A stretch of DNA of 64,000 nucleotides from Geosiphon pyriformis (taxonomy: Eukaryota > Glomeromycota > Glomeromycetes > Archaeosporales > Geosiphonaceae): the NCBI GenBank assembly GCA_016748015.1, contig JAAOMT010000134.1, positions 673,732 through 737,731 on the forward strand, written 5' to 3'. The translations under genes were made by a program, and so were the position numbers. Below, one piece after another: positions 25,801 through 39,692 of this stretch. The notes under the pieces were generated by a model. The model searched no databases, was not told where the DNA came from, and worked only from the letters and a program-made list of their open reading frames with translations. How positions within the stretch are numbered: position 1 is the stretch's first letter; each line of letters begins with the position of its first letter.

Positions 25801-26586
25801 GTTCCGCGCTCAGGAGGAGGGGAATATTGGTGGAATACAACATGTTGGTGAGTAAAAATTATATTAGTTTTTTTTCGGAGCTGTTTCTGAATTAAAGTTT
25901 TAGTGGACGATACTCGGGAAAGTTTGGCCCAAGTTGTTGCCGTAACAAACGTGACATCTTATCAACCTCGACCTGCAACTGTTCCGCCCTCTGGTGCTCA
26001 TGTTCAACAGGTGAGAAATCTTCTGTTGCAGTTCATAGTCCATTTTTATCAACATTTTAGTTCTTACATGTATGGAAATCCTTTCAATAGCAAATGATTC
26101 ACTCGCCCGTATTTCCCCTTGCTCACTCGCAAGCCCCAGCTGTGGGCGTTGGTCCTAACATGTTGCTGGCACCAACGACCTTTGGTTTCGGTACTAATCA
26201 GCTGTCCAGTAACAGCCACGCTCGTCTTCCCCCTACCTCAGTGGTTAGGCCGGCGAGGCAAAGGGCACATCGTGGTAAGCAATAATTTTTCGGAGGTTCT
26301 GAAAAGATTGTTTTAATTGAAAGTTTTATTCTAACTTTTAATCTTGATAATTAGGGGGAGCACGATGTGCCAATTGCCAGACCACGGATACCCCGGGATG
26401 GAGAGCTGGTGAAACCCCAGAGCAAAAGCTCTGTAACGGTATGTTTCATTTATTTCGAATTGATTTGAAATTCCCACCAACATTAATAAATAAAAATTGT
26501 TTTTTCTCCTTAAAACAGCTTGCGGCTTGTATTTTGCCAAAAACAGGACGCACCGTCCGTCCAACCTTTGGACCCACCGTAATTAA
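22896..26586 (+). CDS. Bromodomain protein with C-terminal GATA zinc finger
   Basis: A likely nuclear chromatin protein. Model: join(22896-24247, 24331-24475, 24563-24814, 24894-25008, 25089-25190, 25314-25847, 25904-26010, 26091-26274, 26355-26438, 26519-26586), 980 aa, frame-consistent through ten exons. Residues 1-430 are disordered, Lys/Ser-rich and full of basic nuclear-localisation-like clusters. The bromodomain (about 435-540) shows KDPYAFFLEPVD, HIKNPMDFTTMRHKID and ICNNCMTYNAP, in which the Asn of YNAP is the acetyl-lysine contact. A helical middle region follows. The last 50 residues form a GATA finger: Cys934, Cys937, Cys956 and Cys959 (C-x2-C-x18-C-x2-C) with TTDTPGWRAGE and NACGLYF. 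The bromodomain looks closest to the BRD7/BRD9 type, which suggests a SWI/SNF-like complex; that is inference. The finger is split across the last two exons, so ORF-only annotation misses it. Confidence 0.9.
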
Positions 26587-26678
26587 GTGGCGTTGCTGTA
26601 CGGCCTGTTGTGGCAAAGGAGGCGTTGGCCATTGATGGTTGAGATGAAATAAAATTTATTACATTAAAAAATTTTGTA

Positions 26679-27150
26679 ATATGGGTATACTGTAAAAAAA
26701 CCAGACAAAGTGAACATTTGACTATATGAGTTAAAAATGGCTGATGTAGCAAAAAAAAATTGGCTAGAGTGACTGATTCTATTTAGCTTTGATTTTTAGC
26801 ATTAGTGGCATATGTCTGAATTCATGGATACATTAATTTGGTATCATTTTTCATATAAGCCTATTTCTATATAAAAAATATAAATATGAAACTAATTTAC
26901 ATCCACTATGGAACCAAAGAATTACAGCACTATTAGAAGCATTCTAAAAAAAGAACAGGGTGAAAAGATTGTTCCATACATTTTTAAAATGAATGATACC
27001 CAAACACTTTAGGTATATCTAGATAAAGAAAAAATTGCTTATGAAATTTATCAAGAACGAAAAATACAAAGCAATAAACCAGCATTAACGCTTACGTATG
27101 ATGAATCAAGAAAGAAACGAAAAATTGAAGAAACGTAAATAAATTTAACG
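26679..27150 (+). repeat. Left arm of about 470-bp inverted repeat
   Basis: Pairs with 30700-31172 read on the other strand. The outer end is ATGGGTATACTGTAAAAAAA here and ATGGGGTACACTGTAACAAA in the partner, followed in both by CCAGACAAAGTGAACATTTG. A TA lies at both outer edges, as expected for a DNA transposon that targets TA, but I cannot prove a target duplication. This arm keeps the C and G residues; the other arm is AT-converted. The left arm starts less than 100 bp after the bromodomain stop codon. Confidence 0.75.
26908..27138 (+). pseudogene. Small ORF inside the inverted repeat, one internal stop
   Basis: An ATG-started frame of 76 codons plus terminal stop, interrupted once by TAG at 27010, in a place where CAG would restore Gln. 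It reads as plausible protein with a basic end (DESRKKRKIEET). I do not recognise the family. The corresponding frame in the right repeat arm is destroyed by many G-to-A and C-to-T changes. It could be a relic of an element-encoded protein, or the first exon of one. Confidence 0.4.
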
Positions 27151-27789
27151 TAAATGCTTTCCACCAAGGCCTCCACTGATCAAGCGACCTATCAACGAAA
27201 AATTGTTTCTTATAGTTGATAAAGGACTGCTTGAAGCCATTCGTTGAGCCTTGATTCGCATTTCACTGTTTTGATACGATTATAACCAAAGAGTCAAATA
27301 ACGTAACAATAATTTTGATTTTTGTAGACACAATTTTATTATCTTTAATTATAGAATGCGATCGCTCTTGAAACATAATTAATGATAAAAGCACCAGAGT
27401 GATTGCATGGGAGGAAAATACTCGGACCCAAAGCCATTAATGAGTATAACCTATTCTGGTAAAACCTATACTAAACTTCATTATTATTTTATAGTGACTG
27501 GTTATGCAACATAACATTTTATACTCTGTGTAGATATTTGATCAACTGTTAACACATATACACAAACTGTATCGCATACAATTTTTATACATATAAAGAA
27601 ATAGGAATCACGGAATCAACTCGAGAAAGAATTGTGGATCATTTTAAAATATGTTAGGTATTACGACAACCATATGTATTTATTCAAACTTCGAGAATTG
27701 AATGAAAAACTTTGCCTATCCGAATATTTTTTAGATTAGAAAATACCCATCATTAATTAAAGAGAAATAATCGATGAATTTTAATTTTG

Positions 27790-28600
27790 GATTTCTTTAC
27801 ATTCTCATGATCTGGTAACCAAATCCAATCACGAATTTTTGGTACAATTATACCGTCGACTGATTTGGATAACCTTAGTTTATTAATTACTCCTGTTTGA
27901 ATTTCGAGCTCGCTCTGGAAATTAAATATGAATGTTATATTGAAGTTCATATAATATCAAATGTACGTATTCAGCATACTTTAAAATGCCTACCACGAGA
28001 ATATAAAGACCTCCAAAAAATCTGTCACATCAATGAATCCAAATGGTAGTGTTGCAGATTTGATCTGCGAAACTTTGTAAACATGCTTATTTATAAAGCA
28101 TAATTTACTATACGTTAACCGGTCACCTAATAAATATTTCCATGTAAGATTTATGTGTTAAAATAAGTAAATGAATGACTTATGAGTGCAGTAAATAAAT
28201 TACCAATGCTTTGAATTATGAATGTGCATAACTGCTTCGATTTTTCTGCGCTTTTGTCCAAGTAATTTCATAATAAGGAAACAAGACCAAATACAGCTTC
28301 TTTCAAAAGCTTCTCTGAATCTTTGTTCACATGTTTTGAATCTATGTTTTCGGGACCACCTGATACTTCGATAAAAATAACAGCCTTGTTGCTCGAATTT
28401 CGTACTCCCAAACCATCAGCTTGGTTTATAGATAAATCAAACTTGGGAAATATCTTCTTCACTTCCCTCATGCAATCCAATTCAACTTCAATCCAATGAA
28501 ATTTGTATTCACTATATACCGATTGAATTGCTTTGAACAGCGAACAATCCTTTCGACGATATATGTACGTTCACCAATGTCTCTTTTTTAAAGGACCTTT
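27790..28600 (-). pseudogene. Decayed member of a multicopy AM-fungal protein family
   Basis: Three minus-strand coding fragments lie in order. The first (about 28270-28580) includes SINQADGLGVRNSSNKAVIF and IEVSGGPENIDSKHV. The second (about 27990-28140) includes RLTYSKLCFINKHVYKVSQI. The third (about 27790-27915) ends VPKIRDWIWLPDHENV. I recall this combination (an 'IEVSG' core, then 'KIRDWIWLP' at the end) as an abundant uncharacterised family in Rhizophagus-type fungi. The copy is broken: a TGA at 28268-28270 replaces the Arg expected in SLL(R)NYLDKSAE, and the amino-terminal part needs a frameshift near 28540. The IEVSG strand could belong to a restriction-like nuclease fold, but I cannot show catalytic residues. 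Confidence 0.6.
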
Positions 28601-28639
28601 CTTTGCCATAAAATAACTAATCGAATTAATATAAATAAC

Positions 28640-30699
28640 AACCATATTAGTAAAAACCAAAATAATTATTAATATAACTGTTGCTACTACTGTGCTAAAA
28701 TTTATGAATTACCAAGTTTTGATAAAAATGTCAATTGTATTACTTAATTATTTATATTTTTATTAATTAAAACTAGTTACAAATTGGTTTATTATAATTT
28801 TATTATAAATTCTGAAAATAACAATATATTAAAATTGTTAAAATATGATATATTTAACAAATTATTATAATATTATTATTATAATTTATTATAGTAATAA
28901 TTTACAAATATTTACATATTTTATTTTAATTAACAAATAAGTAAAATTTATTATCTTAGTTTACATAAAGTATATTTATTTGGTTTTCAAAATAAAGCAA
29001 TATGTAAACAAATTAATTATGTACTAAATAAATATAAAATTATTAACAAAGATTTTAATAGTATATTATTTAATAAAATAAAAAAATTAAATAAAAACAA
29101 AAAACATTTAAAAATTATTTGTAATAATACAAAAAAACAAAATAAAAATAATGTTATTATTTGATTTTAATATTTAATAATTTGTAATTATTATAAAAGT
29201 ATTATATTAAATTTTATGATATTTAAATATATAAAATTCAAGTATGATAATAGTTTTGAATTGATTAAAAAATTATAGTATAAAATAACTGTAAATTATG
29301 TAATTTATATTATTAAAAAATTATTTTCAATTTTAATATTAATTTTTTTTTAAATTATAAAAAACAAAAATATTTATTTATTTATTAAGAATATTATTTA
29401 TTTTAAGTTAATATTAAATAATTTTAATTTAAGAATTTTTGTTTTTTATAAAAATTTTTTTTCTTTATTTGTAATTTTTAGGTATTAAATCTATTTATTT
29501 GTTTTTTATTATTATTTAATATGTGTGATTTAATTATTATTTAGTATATATAAATAAACTAGATATTTATAATTAAATATAACTTATGTTTTTACTATAT
29601 AACCAATTATTTAAATTAATTAAGATTATATTATACATTTATAATAATATTAATACTACTATTTAAATCAAAAAACAATATATATTTATAACATAAATCA
29701 AAATCAAAAACTTTATTAATATTAAGCATAAAAATTATATTATTTGATAAATATCTAACTAAATTATACAAATTATATAAAACAAAAAAAATATTATTAA
29801 CTAAATCATTTTTTTTTATTGTAATTTTATATTTAAATTTATATAATTATCTTTTTTTTCTATAATTTTTTAAATAGCAAACAAAAAAAACTAAATATAA
29901 TTAAGCCAATTTATTATTTTTAAATATTAAAAAAACTTTAATATATTAAATATTAAAGATAATACTCTTATATATAAATATATATATTTAATTATTTACC
30001 AGAATTAAAAATAATAAAAATAATATATTAAAGAAAAAAATTCAATATTTTAAAAGATTTTTTAATAATTTTAAGTAAATATTAGTATTTAATTTTTATG
30101 TAAAAATATAATCTGAAAATTTAATTTTTTATAATAAAAACAAATTATTTTAGAGTACTGCCTATTATATAAATAATTTTAAATAATAACAAATAGTTAT
30201 TTATAAACAATATTTATTAATATATATACAAATTAACTGTAAATTTGCTAATAAAACTTAAACTTATATAAAAATTTATTTATTTTATATTTAAGAATTA
30301 ATTAATTGTAAAAGTAATTTTTGTTTTAAAAACCAAACTTTTTTACTAAAATGCTAATTTAAAAACTAAAAAAATATTTTTAATAATATTATCTTTTAAA
30401 ACAAATAATATATTATTTTATTTTTTTTAACTTATTTTTTAAACATTATTATTATATTTTTTATTAATAAGAACATAATGTTTTTTAATATTAGGTTTAA
30501 TTTTAAAGTAAGTAAAAACATTATTTTTTAAATTAATTATTAAAATTTTAAATAATAATTTTTTATTACTAATTTTATTATGTAAAACTTTTATAATATT
30601 ATATATTAAAATTGTATTAATAAGTATAAACTAAAACACTATTTTGTTAAGTAATATTTTTACAGTTTTTTTTCTATAATTTATATTTATAAATTTGGA
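28640..30699. other. Extreme AT block inside the putative element
   Basis: About 2 kb with hardly any C or G and no open frame worth noting. It is probably the most mutated part of the inverted-repeat element or of a nested insertion. Confidence 0.6.
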
Positions 30700-31172
30700 A
30701 TTTTAAAAATATTTTATGTTTTTTAATTTTATGTTTTTTTTTTGGTTTATTATATATAGATATTAATAATTATTTATTGCTTTGTGTTTTTTATTCTTTT
30801 TAATAAATTTTATAACCAATTTTTTCTTTATTTAAATATTTTTAAAGTATTTAAGTATTATTTATTTTAAAAACATATGAACCAATTTTTTTACTTTGTT
30901 TTTTTTTAGAATGCTTCTAATAGTGCTGTAATTCTTTGGTTTTATAATGGATTTAATGTAAATTAGTTTTATATATTATTTTTTATATAAAAATAAACTT
31001 ATATGAAATATGATATCAAATTAATATAGATTTAAAATACAACCATAAATTCAGACATAAGCCACTGCTATGTCATCAAAGTTCAATTTTTTTCTGCTAC
31101 ATCAGCCATTTTTAACTTACATAGTCAAATGTTCACTTTGTCTGGTTTTTTGTTACAGTGTACCCCATATAA
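30700..31172 (-). repeat. Right arm of inverted repeat, AT-converted
   Basis: The reverse complement aligns to 26679-27150 over the whole length, with very few insertions or deletions. Differences are dominated by sites with G or C in the left arm and A or T here. The outermost 150 bp next to the Rpt2 gene are least affected, while the inner part is nearly stripped of C and G. It has lost the open frame seen in the left arm. Confidence 0.75.
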
Positions 31173-31558
31173 ATGAAGGAAGATGTATTTGGATTTGATT
31201 ATTAGATTGAGTTTTTGAAGCACTCAAGCTCGTTTCTATTGGCATTTGATCAATATCACGTTTTGACACAAGAGTTGCTTACTAATTTCGACAAATCGCT
31301 TTTTAAGATTGATTTCCTCGCTCGCAAATGCCGCGTAATCACTGACGTAACCCTGTGAACTGTGACCCAATTGCTAAAATCTAAAAAAAATCTTGAACCG
31401 AATGTTCAATTCGACTTTTTCGAGGAGCTTTAAACTCTTCAAGTGTTAATGTTTGAAACTTTCTCAGTCTTTAAGTTTCTCTATCCAAGCACTTAAAGTG
31501 ATCCCTTCGAGAAGCTTTATTATTGTGAATAAAGTCCCGATTGGTGTAAAAGATAACT
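31173..31558 (+). other. Rpt2 upstream region
   Basis: Ordinary island composition between the inverted-repeat edge and the Rpt2 start codon. It should contain the promoter and 5' UTR. No TATA box or repeat stands out. Confidence 0.45.
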
Positions 31559-33935
<2,377 letters not shown>

Positions 33936-34379
33936 AACATATTAATATATTTATCGGAGCACCAGTTGGAGATGGTGGGTTGAATTGTTGTTGGTTGGAG
34001 GGTAAGTACTTATTTGTTTTCCCATTTTAATTACTTAAATGGTAACAAATTGACAAGTCAAATCAAATTTTGTAAAATAACATAGGCACAAAACGCTAAA
34101 AAAACTTTGAAATTTGAATCATTGGCTTAATTTTATTACATAACAATTTCTTTAAGAACAAGAAGATTGTTAAGTTCAATATAATCAAGATTTTTGCTCT
34201 TAAAAGACGCATGTTGTCAAGATATTGAAATTAAGCCATTGATTCAATTGATTCAAATGATTTAATTATTGCTAACTGTGGAAATATTGTTTTTGGTCAT
34301 GTGTGTGAATCAAAAAGTTTGAATGATAATCGAATTTTCAGGTTATAAAGTTTTCATTGTGAATTTTTTTCAATGCTTT

Positions 34380-34500
34380 ATTGAGTATAGTCCAATCGCC
34401 ACTTAATATGTGCATGTTCTATTAGAAACTTGTTGTTTAATCACTCTATCATATTGATATGCGCTTTTTCTACACGTGAACAGCCACCATTGTAAATTTT
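34380..34500 (+). repeat. Dispersed repeat family R1, copy d
   Basis: GAGTATAGTCCAATCGCCAC followed about 75 nt later by TTTCTACACGTGAACAGCCA. This is the same pair of blocks, order and spacing as at 1048, 5257 and 18670. It is the most GC-preserved copy and lies in a less AT-rich stretch. Confidence 0.55.
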
Positions 34501-34557
34501 TGTTAATCTGATTTTTAATATACAAAATAATTTATACATATGCAATTTTTTTAATGC

Positions 34558-34615
34558 TTTTGCGAGTGTAGCCCAATCACAATCTACCAAAATGAATTTG
34601 TGTTTTATAAATTAA
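34558..34615 (+). repeat. Dispersed repeat family R1, copy e (start block only)
   Basis: GCGAGTGTAGCCCAATCACA matches the family's first block, but the second block is missing because AT-saturated sequence follows directly. Copies d and e lie about 180 bp apart in the same orientation, which suggests nested or tandem insertion. Confidence 0.45.
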
Positions 34616-36955
34616 CAAAAAATAATTATAATAAATAATAAATAATAATTATTTGTTTTATTTTACAATTCTGAATGTGTTTTATAATTAGTTAAATTAT
34701 CATTTTAAAATTGATTTAAATAAAAGTTAATAAAAAAATGATTAATTAAAAAATAGAATGATTAATTAAAAAAGTATTTACTTAAGAAAAGAATCAATTA
34801 AAAAAATAAATTTTAATAGTGTAATAAATTATAAAATTTATTATTATGTTATTTTAATTTCAATATAATGTTTAATATTAAATATTAAATATTTTTTAAT
34901 ATTTACAATTTAAAACAATTTAAAACAAGTTTTTAACTTTTTACTTTTAAAAAATGGTAAAAATTTTTAAGAATTATAAAATTAATCATTTATAATTTTA
35001 ATTTTAATTATTAAAAATGTATTCAATAAATAAATTATTTTTAAAAAAAAATATGAAGCTAAAAAAAATTACAAAAAGTCAATTATAAAAATAATATTTT
35101 TATTAGCATCTTTTTACTTGATATTATTTTTTAAATTAAACATTTTTTTATATATGAATGTTTAAATTATTATAAATTTTTGTTCTTTCAAAGAAAATTT
35201 TGAAAAGATTTTAGTTTGTAATTTATTACAAGATAGTGTATTAATAATATTAATATTTTGTAATTAATTAAAGTTTCTTTTTGACTTAATGAACTCAAAT
35301 TACTTCATCAAATGAACTAATTGTGAAACCCACATATTCTTATATAGAAAGTTTATTTATTTATTGTAATCATAATTGATTAAAAAAAAAATAACAGAGA
35401 TTTTTGAAACAAAATCTATTTCAAAAACCAAACGAGCGTGAGAACTTAAATTGTCTCACAAATCATCATATTTGGTTTTTTAAAAAGGTTATTAGAAACA
35501 ATGCCCAAAATCCGGTTATTTGTGTTTAGATCTCGGGAGATAAAGATCAAAAACTTTTTATTAACCCCCTTGCGTGAGAAAGAATAACTAAACTCAGAAA
35601 ATTTGGATAATGACAATTTTCACGAATATTATTGGAGGAAATAGAGACTCAACATTAAAAAAATCCAGTAACGAGAATGCCATAAAAAATTGAAAAAGGT
35701 AATCAATCATCCGACAAAAAGCACGAGCCTGTGAGAACGGAAAATAAACGGTACATTTTTATTCCTGGGCATTCTCCTTGACGATTACGCTAAAATTATA
35801 GTTATCGCCTTTGCGAGTTCTGTCAGACTTTCCCTAATCGTCGAAATTGCAGACTAAAAACAATATAATTGTGCCTTTTTTTAAAAAAATTTGTTACTGT
35901 TGGCAGATATAAGAGATACCGCGAACGGAGAGATTTTTGATCCGTTACGAAATGTTTGCATCAATCGTGTAAAACCATCGAGCTCTCACTGTGAACAATT
36001 TTCGTTATTCTTCACCGTTTGCTAACTCTAATCGTCCTCATTTATTCTTCACCGTTTACGAGTTACAATGAAAATTAACGAAAACAAGTTTATCTATCAA
36101 GTTGAACCGTGTGTACATCAAAAATGAATATTTTCCTCTTTATTTGAGCTAATGCATCGAATGATCGAATGCCCATTTTCTTTGTTGCGCATTAATTCTT
36201 AATTCTAGAGGTTTGGTTATTCATAAAAATAAACTTAATGAAATAGCAGCGGCGCATTTAAAGATTACGAAAGTACCACCCAAAACACACACACACACAC
36301 ATACAAATTTATATCTTGTTTTTCTCGTTACAAATAGAATTTTTTAATAAATCAGTGTATCCAGAAATTATTTGACGCAGTTTTTAAAAGAAATTCAGAA
36401 ATTTCTATTCCCTCCTGCGCCAAATTATTTATATATCAGTGAATTTATTAAACTAAACTATTTTAAATTTGTTAATTCAATGATGCTTTTTAACTAACTT
36501 TAACTAACTTTGACTGCGGCGGCGCGACAATTTGACAAACATACACGTACCTCATGACCAACAACAGAACTGACCATCAGTACTGCATCAAAATCGTAAT
36601 TGTTATCCTTGCCCTTTTACGGTAACAGCTATTTTAATTTTTAAAAATATATGCAGGATGGAATTTTAGTTTATTAATCAATTTTTTTTTTGAAAGACAC
36701 AATTTTTTCTCGATAACTCCGACCCAAAAATTTTTCAATAAATAAGGGTCTAATTCTGAGCGCTGTTGGGGCTTGTTTTTTCAAATTTTAAACTTTGATA
36801 TCGTTGCCTTTTCATTATCGTGTAAATTCAAGTTTTTTTCTTTCCAAAAACTCTCAAAGAAAAAAAAATCTTGTTTTCTTCCACAATACGGCATAAAGAA
36901 AAGTCGCGCGCAAAATTCTCTGGTTTTTTTTTAAATCACACCAAATATAATTCAA

Positions 36956-37842
36956 ATGTCTCAAGGTATGTTCTTACGCGACTCCATTCTGGCTTTTGCC
37001 ACGAAACCGAGCTCAATTGTGAAAGCTCATTTGTCTTTTATTCGAAACAAAAAAGACTATCAACGCGCTCAAACCCAGTTTTATCCTCCAACGTTCAAAA
37101 CAGAACGTTCGTGGAGCATGTTGGCTAACGAAACGTTTCTCGAAGACGAGACCAATGACGACGTCCCACCACCTAGTTATCACCAACATCAACAAAACTA
37201 TACCATGAACTCTTCTCCACTCTTTATTTCTGAAAAATCTTGGAGTGTTTTGCCTGCTACTGAAGCCGAAGAAAGAAGATTCTTGAATTATGGAAATTTT
37301 AACAATAGCCCGGATACTGCACCCATTACGGGAGGTATATACTCGAATCACTCCCATGGCCCTCTCCCTGAATACTCCTCCTACCCTCACCAAAAGCAAA
37401 CCATACCAGAGTCACTCACGTGTGAAACTACTGCCGCGTTCCCCGAGCCAGAATTTCAACCTTCGTTGGGCTCGTCAGCTAAAGAATTTCTAGAAGAAAC
37501 GTTCCGATATGAACGAAGATCTGCCGCAGATTTTGTCGGGTCTCCTGATGAATATAGGCAACACCAGAGTGGTATTTTTCACGATGATTCGGATATCACT
37601 CCCCGGTCGAGTAAAATCTATCATCACTCACACCAGCAACAAGAATTACCAAGGACTGAAACTGGTTCGGGAATTGGTTGGTATTCGAGTATGTATTATT
37701 CGCCCATTTTTAATATGATTGTCGCAGTAATTTTCGGACTTTTAATCTTAAACGCGTGCCTGTTCGCTTTTGAATTCTCGCAGTTATCGGCGTTCCAATA
37801 ATTGGTGCCGCTGTTGTGGCTTACCTTATGTTTTTCAACTGA
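36956..37842 (+). CDS. Tail-anchored protein with PY-like motifs, unknown family
   Basis: I do not recognise the family. Two products are possible. Read through, 36956-37801 is one open frame of 281 aa ending in a hydrophobic segment (NMIVAVIFGLLILNACLFAF). Spliced, join(36956-37688, 37784-37842) removes a GTATGT...CGCAG intron of 95 nt in frame and gives 263 aa ending in a different hydrophobic segment (IIGVPIIGAAVVAYLMFF). Both forms would be anchored by a C-terminal membrane helix with the body in the cytosol. The body has PPSY at 72-75 and LPEY at 137-140, motifs that bind WW domains of Rsp5/Nedd4-type ubiquitin ligases, and two similar blocks ERSWSML (50-56) and EKSWSVL (93-99). A role as ligase adaptor is inference. 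The gene ends before a minus-strand neighbour. Confidence 0.75.
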
Positions 37843-38699
37843 AACTACAGTTCAGGTCTATTTAATTTAGTTTCCTTTTCACATTCAATCTCGTAATATA
37901 TTTTCATTCAACCAACAAGTCTAAGCAGAGTTATTTAGAAATAATTTTATTTGTTTTCTTTTCTCTTTCTCTCTTCCTCCCTTCCTCTCTATATAGTTTT
38001 CATCTTTTTCCTCGGGAAATCTTCCCTTTGTATAAAAATCAAATTTATTCGATAGACTTTTTGATTATTTGTTTGTCCTTTTATTTCTTGTAAATTTTTT
38101 TCTCGTTTTTCCCCTCAGCTTTTTGGTAATTTCTCATGGTTCAATTCCTTTTCAATCTTCACAGGTCAATTTGCCTTTGTGTTGATTCACATTGAGACAC
38201 TTAGTAGTAAAATTATAAATATATAAAATCCAGAGAATGGCAAACCTCCCTTTCTTATATAAATCTACTAGGTATCCATTTTTGCGATTCAACAGGTCTC
38301 CATTGTCCAATATACGCGACAAAATTTGAGCACCTTCTAATGACATGACTTAGAGCGTGACCTTGGAACAAATATTCTATGGTTAAAAATCAGATGGGCA
38401 AATATATATATAGCATTCATAAAAGATAGCCTTATTTTTAAGAGTGATCCATGAATAATTGCTCAAAATCTAAAATTACAAATAGCCAAGAGGAAGAAAA
38501 AAGACTGGTTCATTGATCATTTGAAGAAACAAAAAAAAGATGGATTCGATAAATTTAGTCAATGTGTAGAAATCTCAGCCTCAGTTTATTACCAAGAGTT
38601 TTTAATTTCCCAGCAAGAAAATTAAGGACAAATTAAATTAATAAAAAACGATATTAAATAATACAATCAAAAGAATAAGTATACAGGCTTGTTCTAAAA
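37843..38699. other. Convergent intergenic region
   Basis: Lies between the 3' ends of the tail-anchored gene and the DUF4442 gene. It includes a pyrimidine-rich run at about 37950-38000. A minus-strand frame at 38152-38346 (64 codons, ATG start) has a reasonable composition (GAQILSRILDNGDLLNRKNG) but no recognised homology and no clear partner exons. I treat it as a possible gene fragment only. Confidence 0.4.
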
Positions 38700-39692
38700 T
38701 TAATCTGTCCTATTTTCAATGGTCCAATTCACAGTAATTTTCGCAACAGTCTCTAATTTCTCATTTTTTAGAATCGCAAATGATTCTCGATCTTCTTTCC
38801 TTCGTACATAATCTAGTTTGAAACTACATGTTGCCGTGATGAGGCCTGGTACAATAGACAGATAGGCTTGAAATTCTAAAGGGTTCTGTTAAAGTGTATA
38901 GAACGGATCGACAAGTTTGCTTACCTCTTGCTTTTTTGTAATACTAAATAAAAAATGTGAATTATAATTTTAAAAAAAATATTAAATATAAGAAAAAAGA
39001 ACTTTAAAAATTATTTACCTCACAATTGATCCTATTCACAATCGCGCGATCTTTTTTTCCCAATTGTGAGAAAACGGCCAAACCAATTATAGTCTCTCCA
39101 AACAAACATAAGGACGCCGCGTGAATTGAATCGAAAGGATTATGTATGCGTTTCTGTTCCTAATTTTTGAAAAAAGTCGTTATGGAATCAATTAGGAATT
39201 AGTGAAACAAAATTCGAAATCGAATTTGTTACCTTCAAGACCCCTGAACATAGGCCTTTGTCGATCGTCGTGATGCGTAAATCTTAAAAAATCAAAAAAG
39301 GTAAATTAGCAAGTTTAACGATTTAATCAAGATATTAATGGAAAACGATGAAAAACGATGAAAATCTACGTATTCCCCTGGTATATGGGTTCACAAATCC
39401 AAGCAAAAGAGAATATACTTTTGGACGGAAGCGGCCCAAACGGCTTAAAGAGTTCCATACGGATATTGGATCCCTAACTAAAGAAAATAAGTGAAACCGA
39501 GGTTGAATTTCCGGTTTTTAGTTTTTTTTACGGAGATTATCGACTAAAAGAGTAAATTGATAGAAAGAAACAAAAATACAGTTAGTTTTACTGAACCCAA
39601 AACTTACGAGTAGATGTCCTCGTCTTTATTTGAAAGAAGAGGGTAAGTAATAGAACAAGAGAAAAACCCAAGCCAATAGTTAACAATAGCAT
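38700..39692 (-). CDS. DUF4442/PaaI-like hotdog-fold thioesterase family protein
   Basis: Model on the minus strand: complement join(38700-38845, 38925-38943, 39019-39159, 39233-39282, 39370-39477, 39608-39692), 182 aa, six exons including one of 19 nt, all in frame. The amino terminus is a hydrophobic anchor (LLLTIGLGFSLVLLLTLFF). The rest matches the DUF4442 pattern: LLGFVNPYTRGIHLRITTID, then IHNPFDSIHAASLCLFGE (the hotdog central helix), then YYKKARG with the Tyr-Lys-Lys-Ala-Arg-Gly signature split by the 19-nt exon. Members are related to acyl-CoA thioesterases; substrate is unknown and no catalytic role is shown here. The gene is head-to-head with Snu114, with 187 bp between start codons. 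The exons are too short to appear as long ORFs. Confidence 0.8.

Larger units (their letters stand above)
26679..31172. mobile_element. Putative DNA transposon with long inverted ends
   Basis: About 4.5 kb bracketed by the inverted repeat, containing a pseudogene of a multicopy family (27790-28600, minus) and about 2 kb of featureless AT sequence (28640-30700). No transposase is recognised. It may be one element with long terminal inverted repeats, or two copies of one repeat in opposite orientation that merely flank other debris. The TA-like edges and the matched outer boundaries favour the first reading. The element sits neatly between two intact genes. Confidence 0.45.
33936..36955. other. 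Intergenic repeat-containing gap
   Basis: 33.94-34.35 kb is the Rpt2 3' region. 34.6-35.25 kb is AT-saturated and featureless. 35.3-36.9 kb returns to island composition but has no gene-like frame. A short CA run lies at about 36286-36302 and a repeated TTATTCTTCACCGTTT word at about 36005 and 36043. This last part is probably a long promoter or 5' UTR for the gene at 36956, with only short upstream ORFs. Confidence 0.5.

Noticed and set aside
38885-38891. An alternative DUF4442 last exon beginning AACCCT
   Set aside because: It is in frame with the previous exon, but it omits the 19-nt exon and loses the conserved YYKKARG motif; the path through 38925-38943 to 38845 matches the family.
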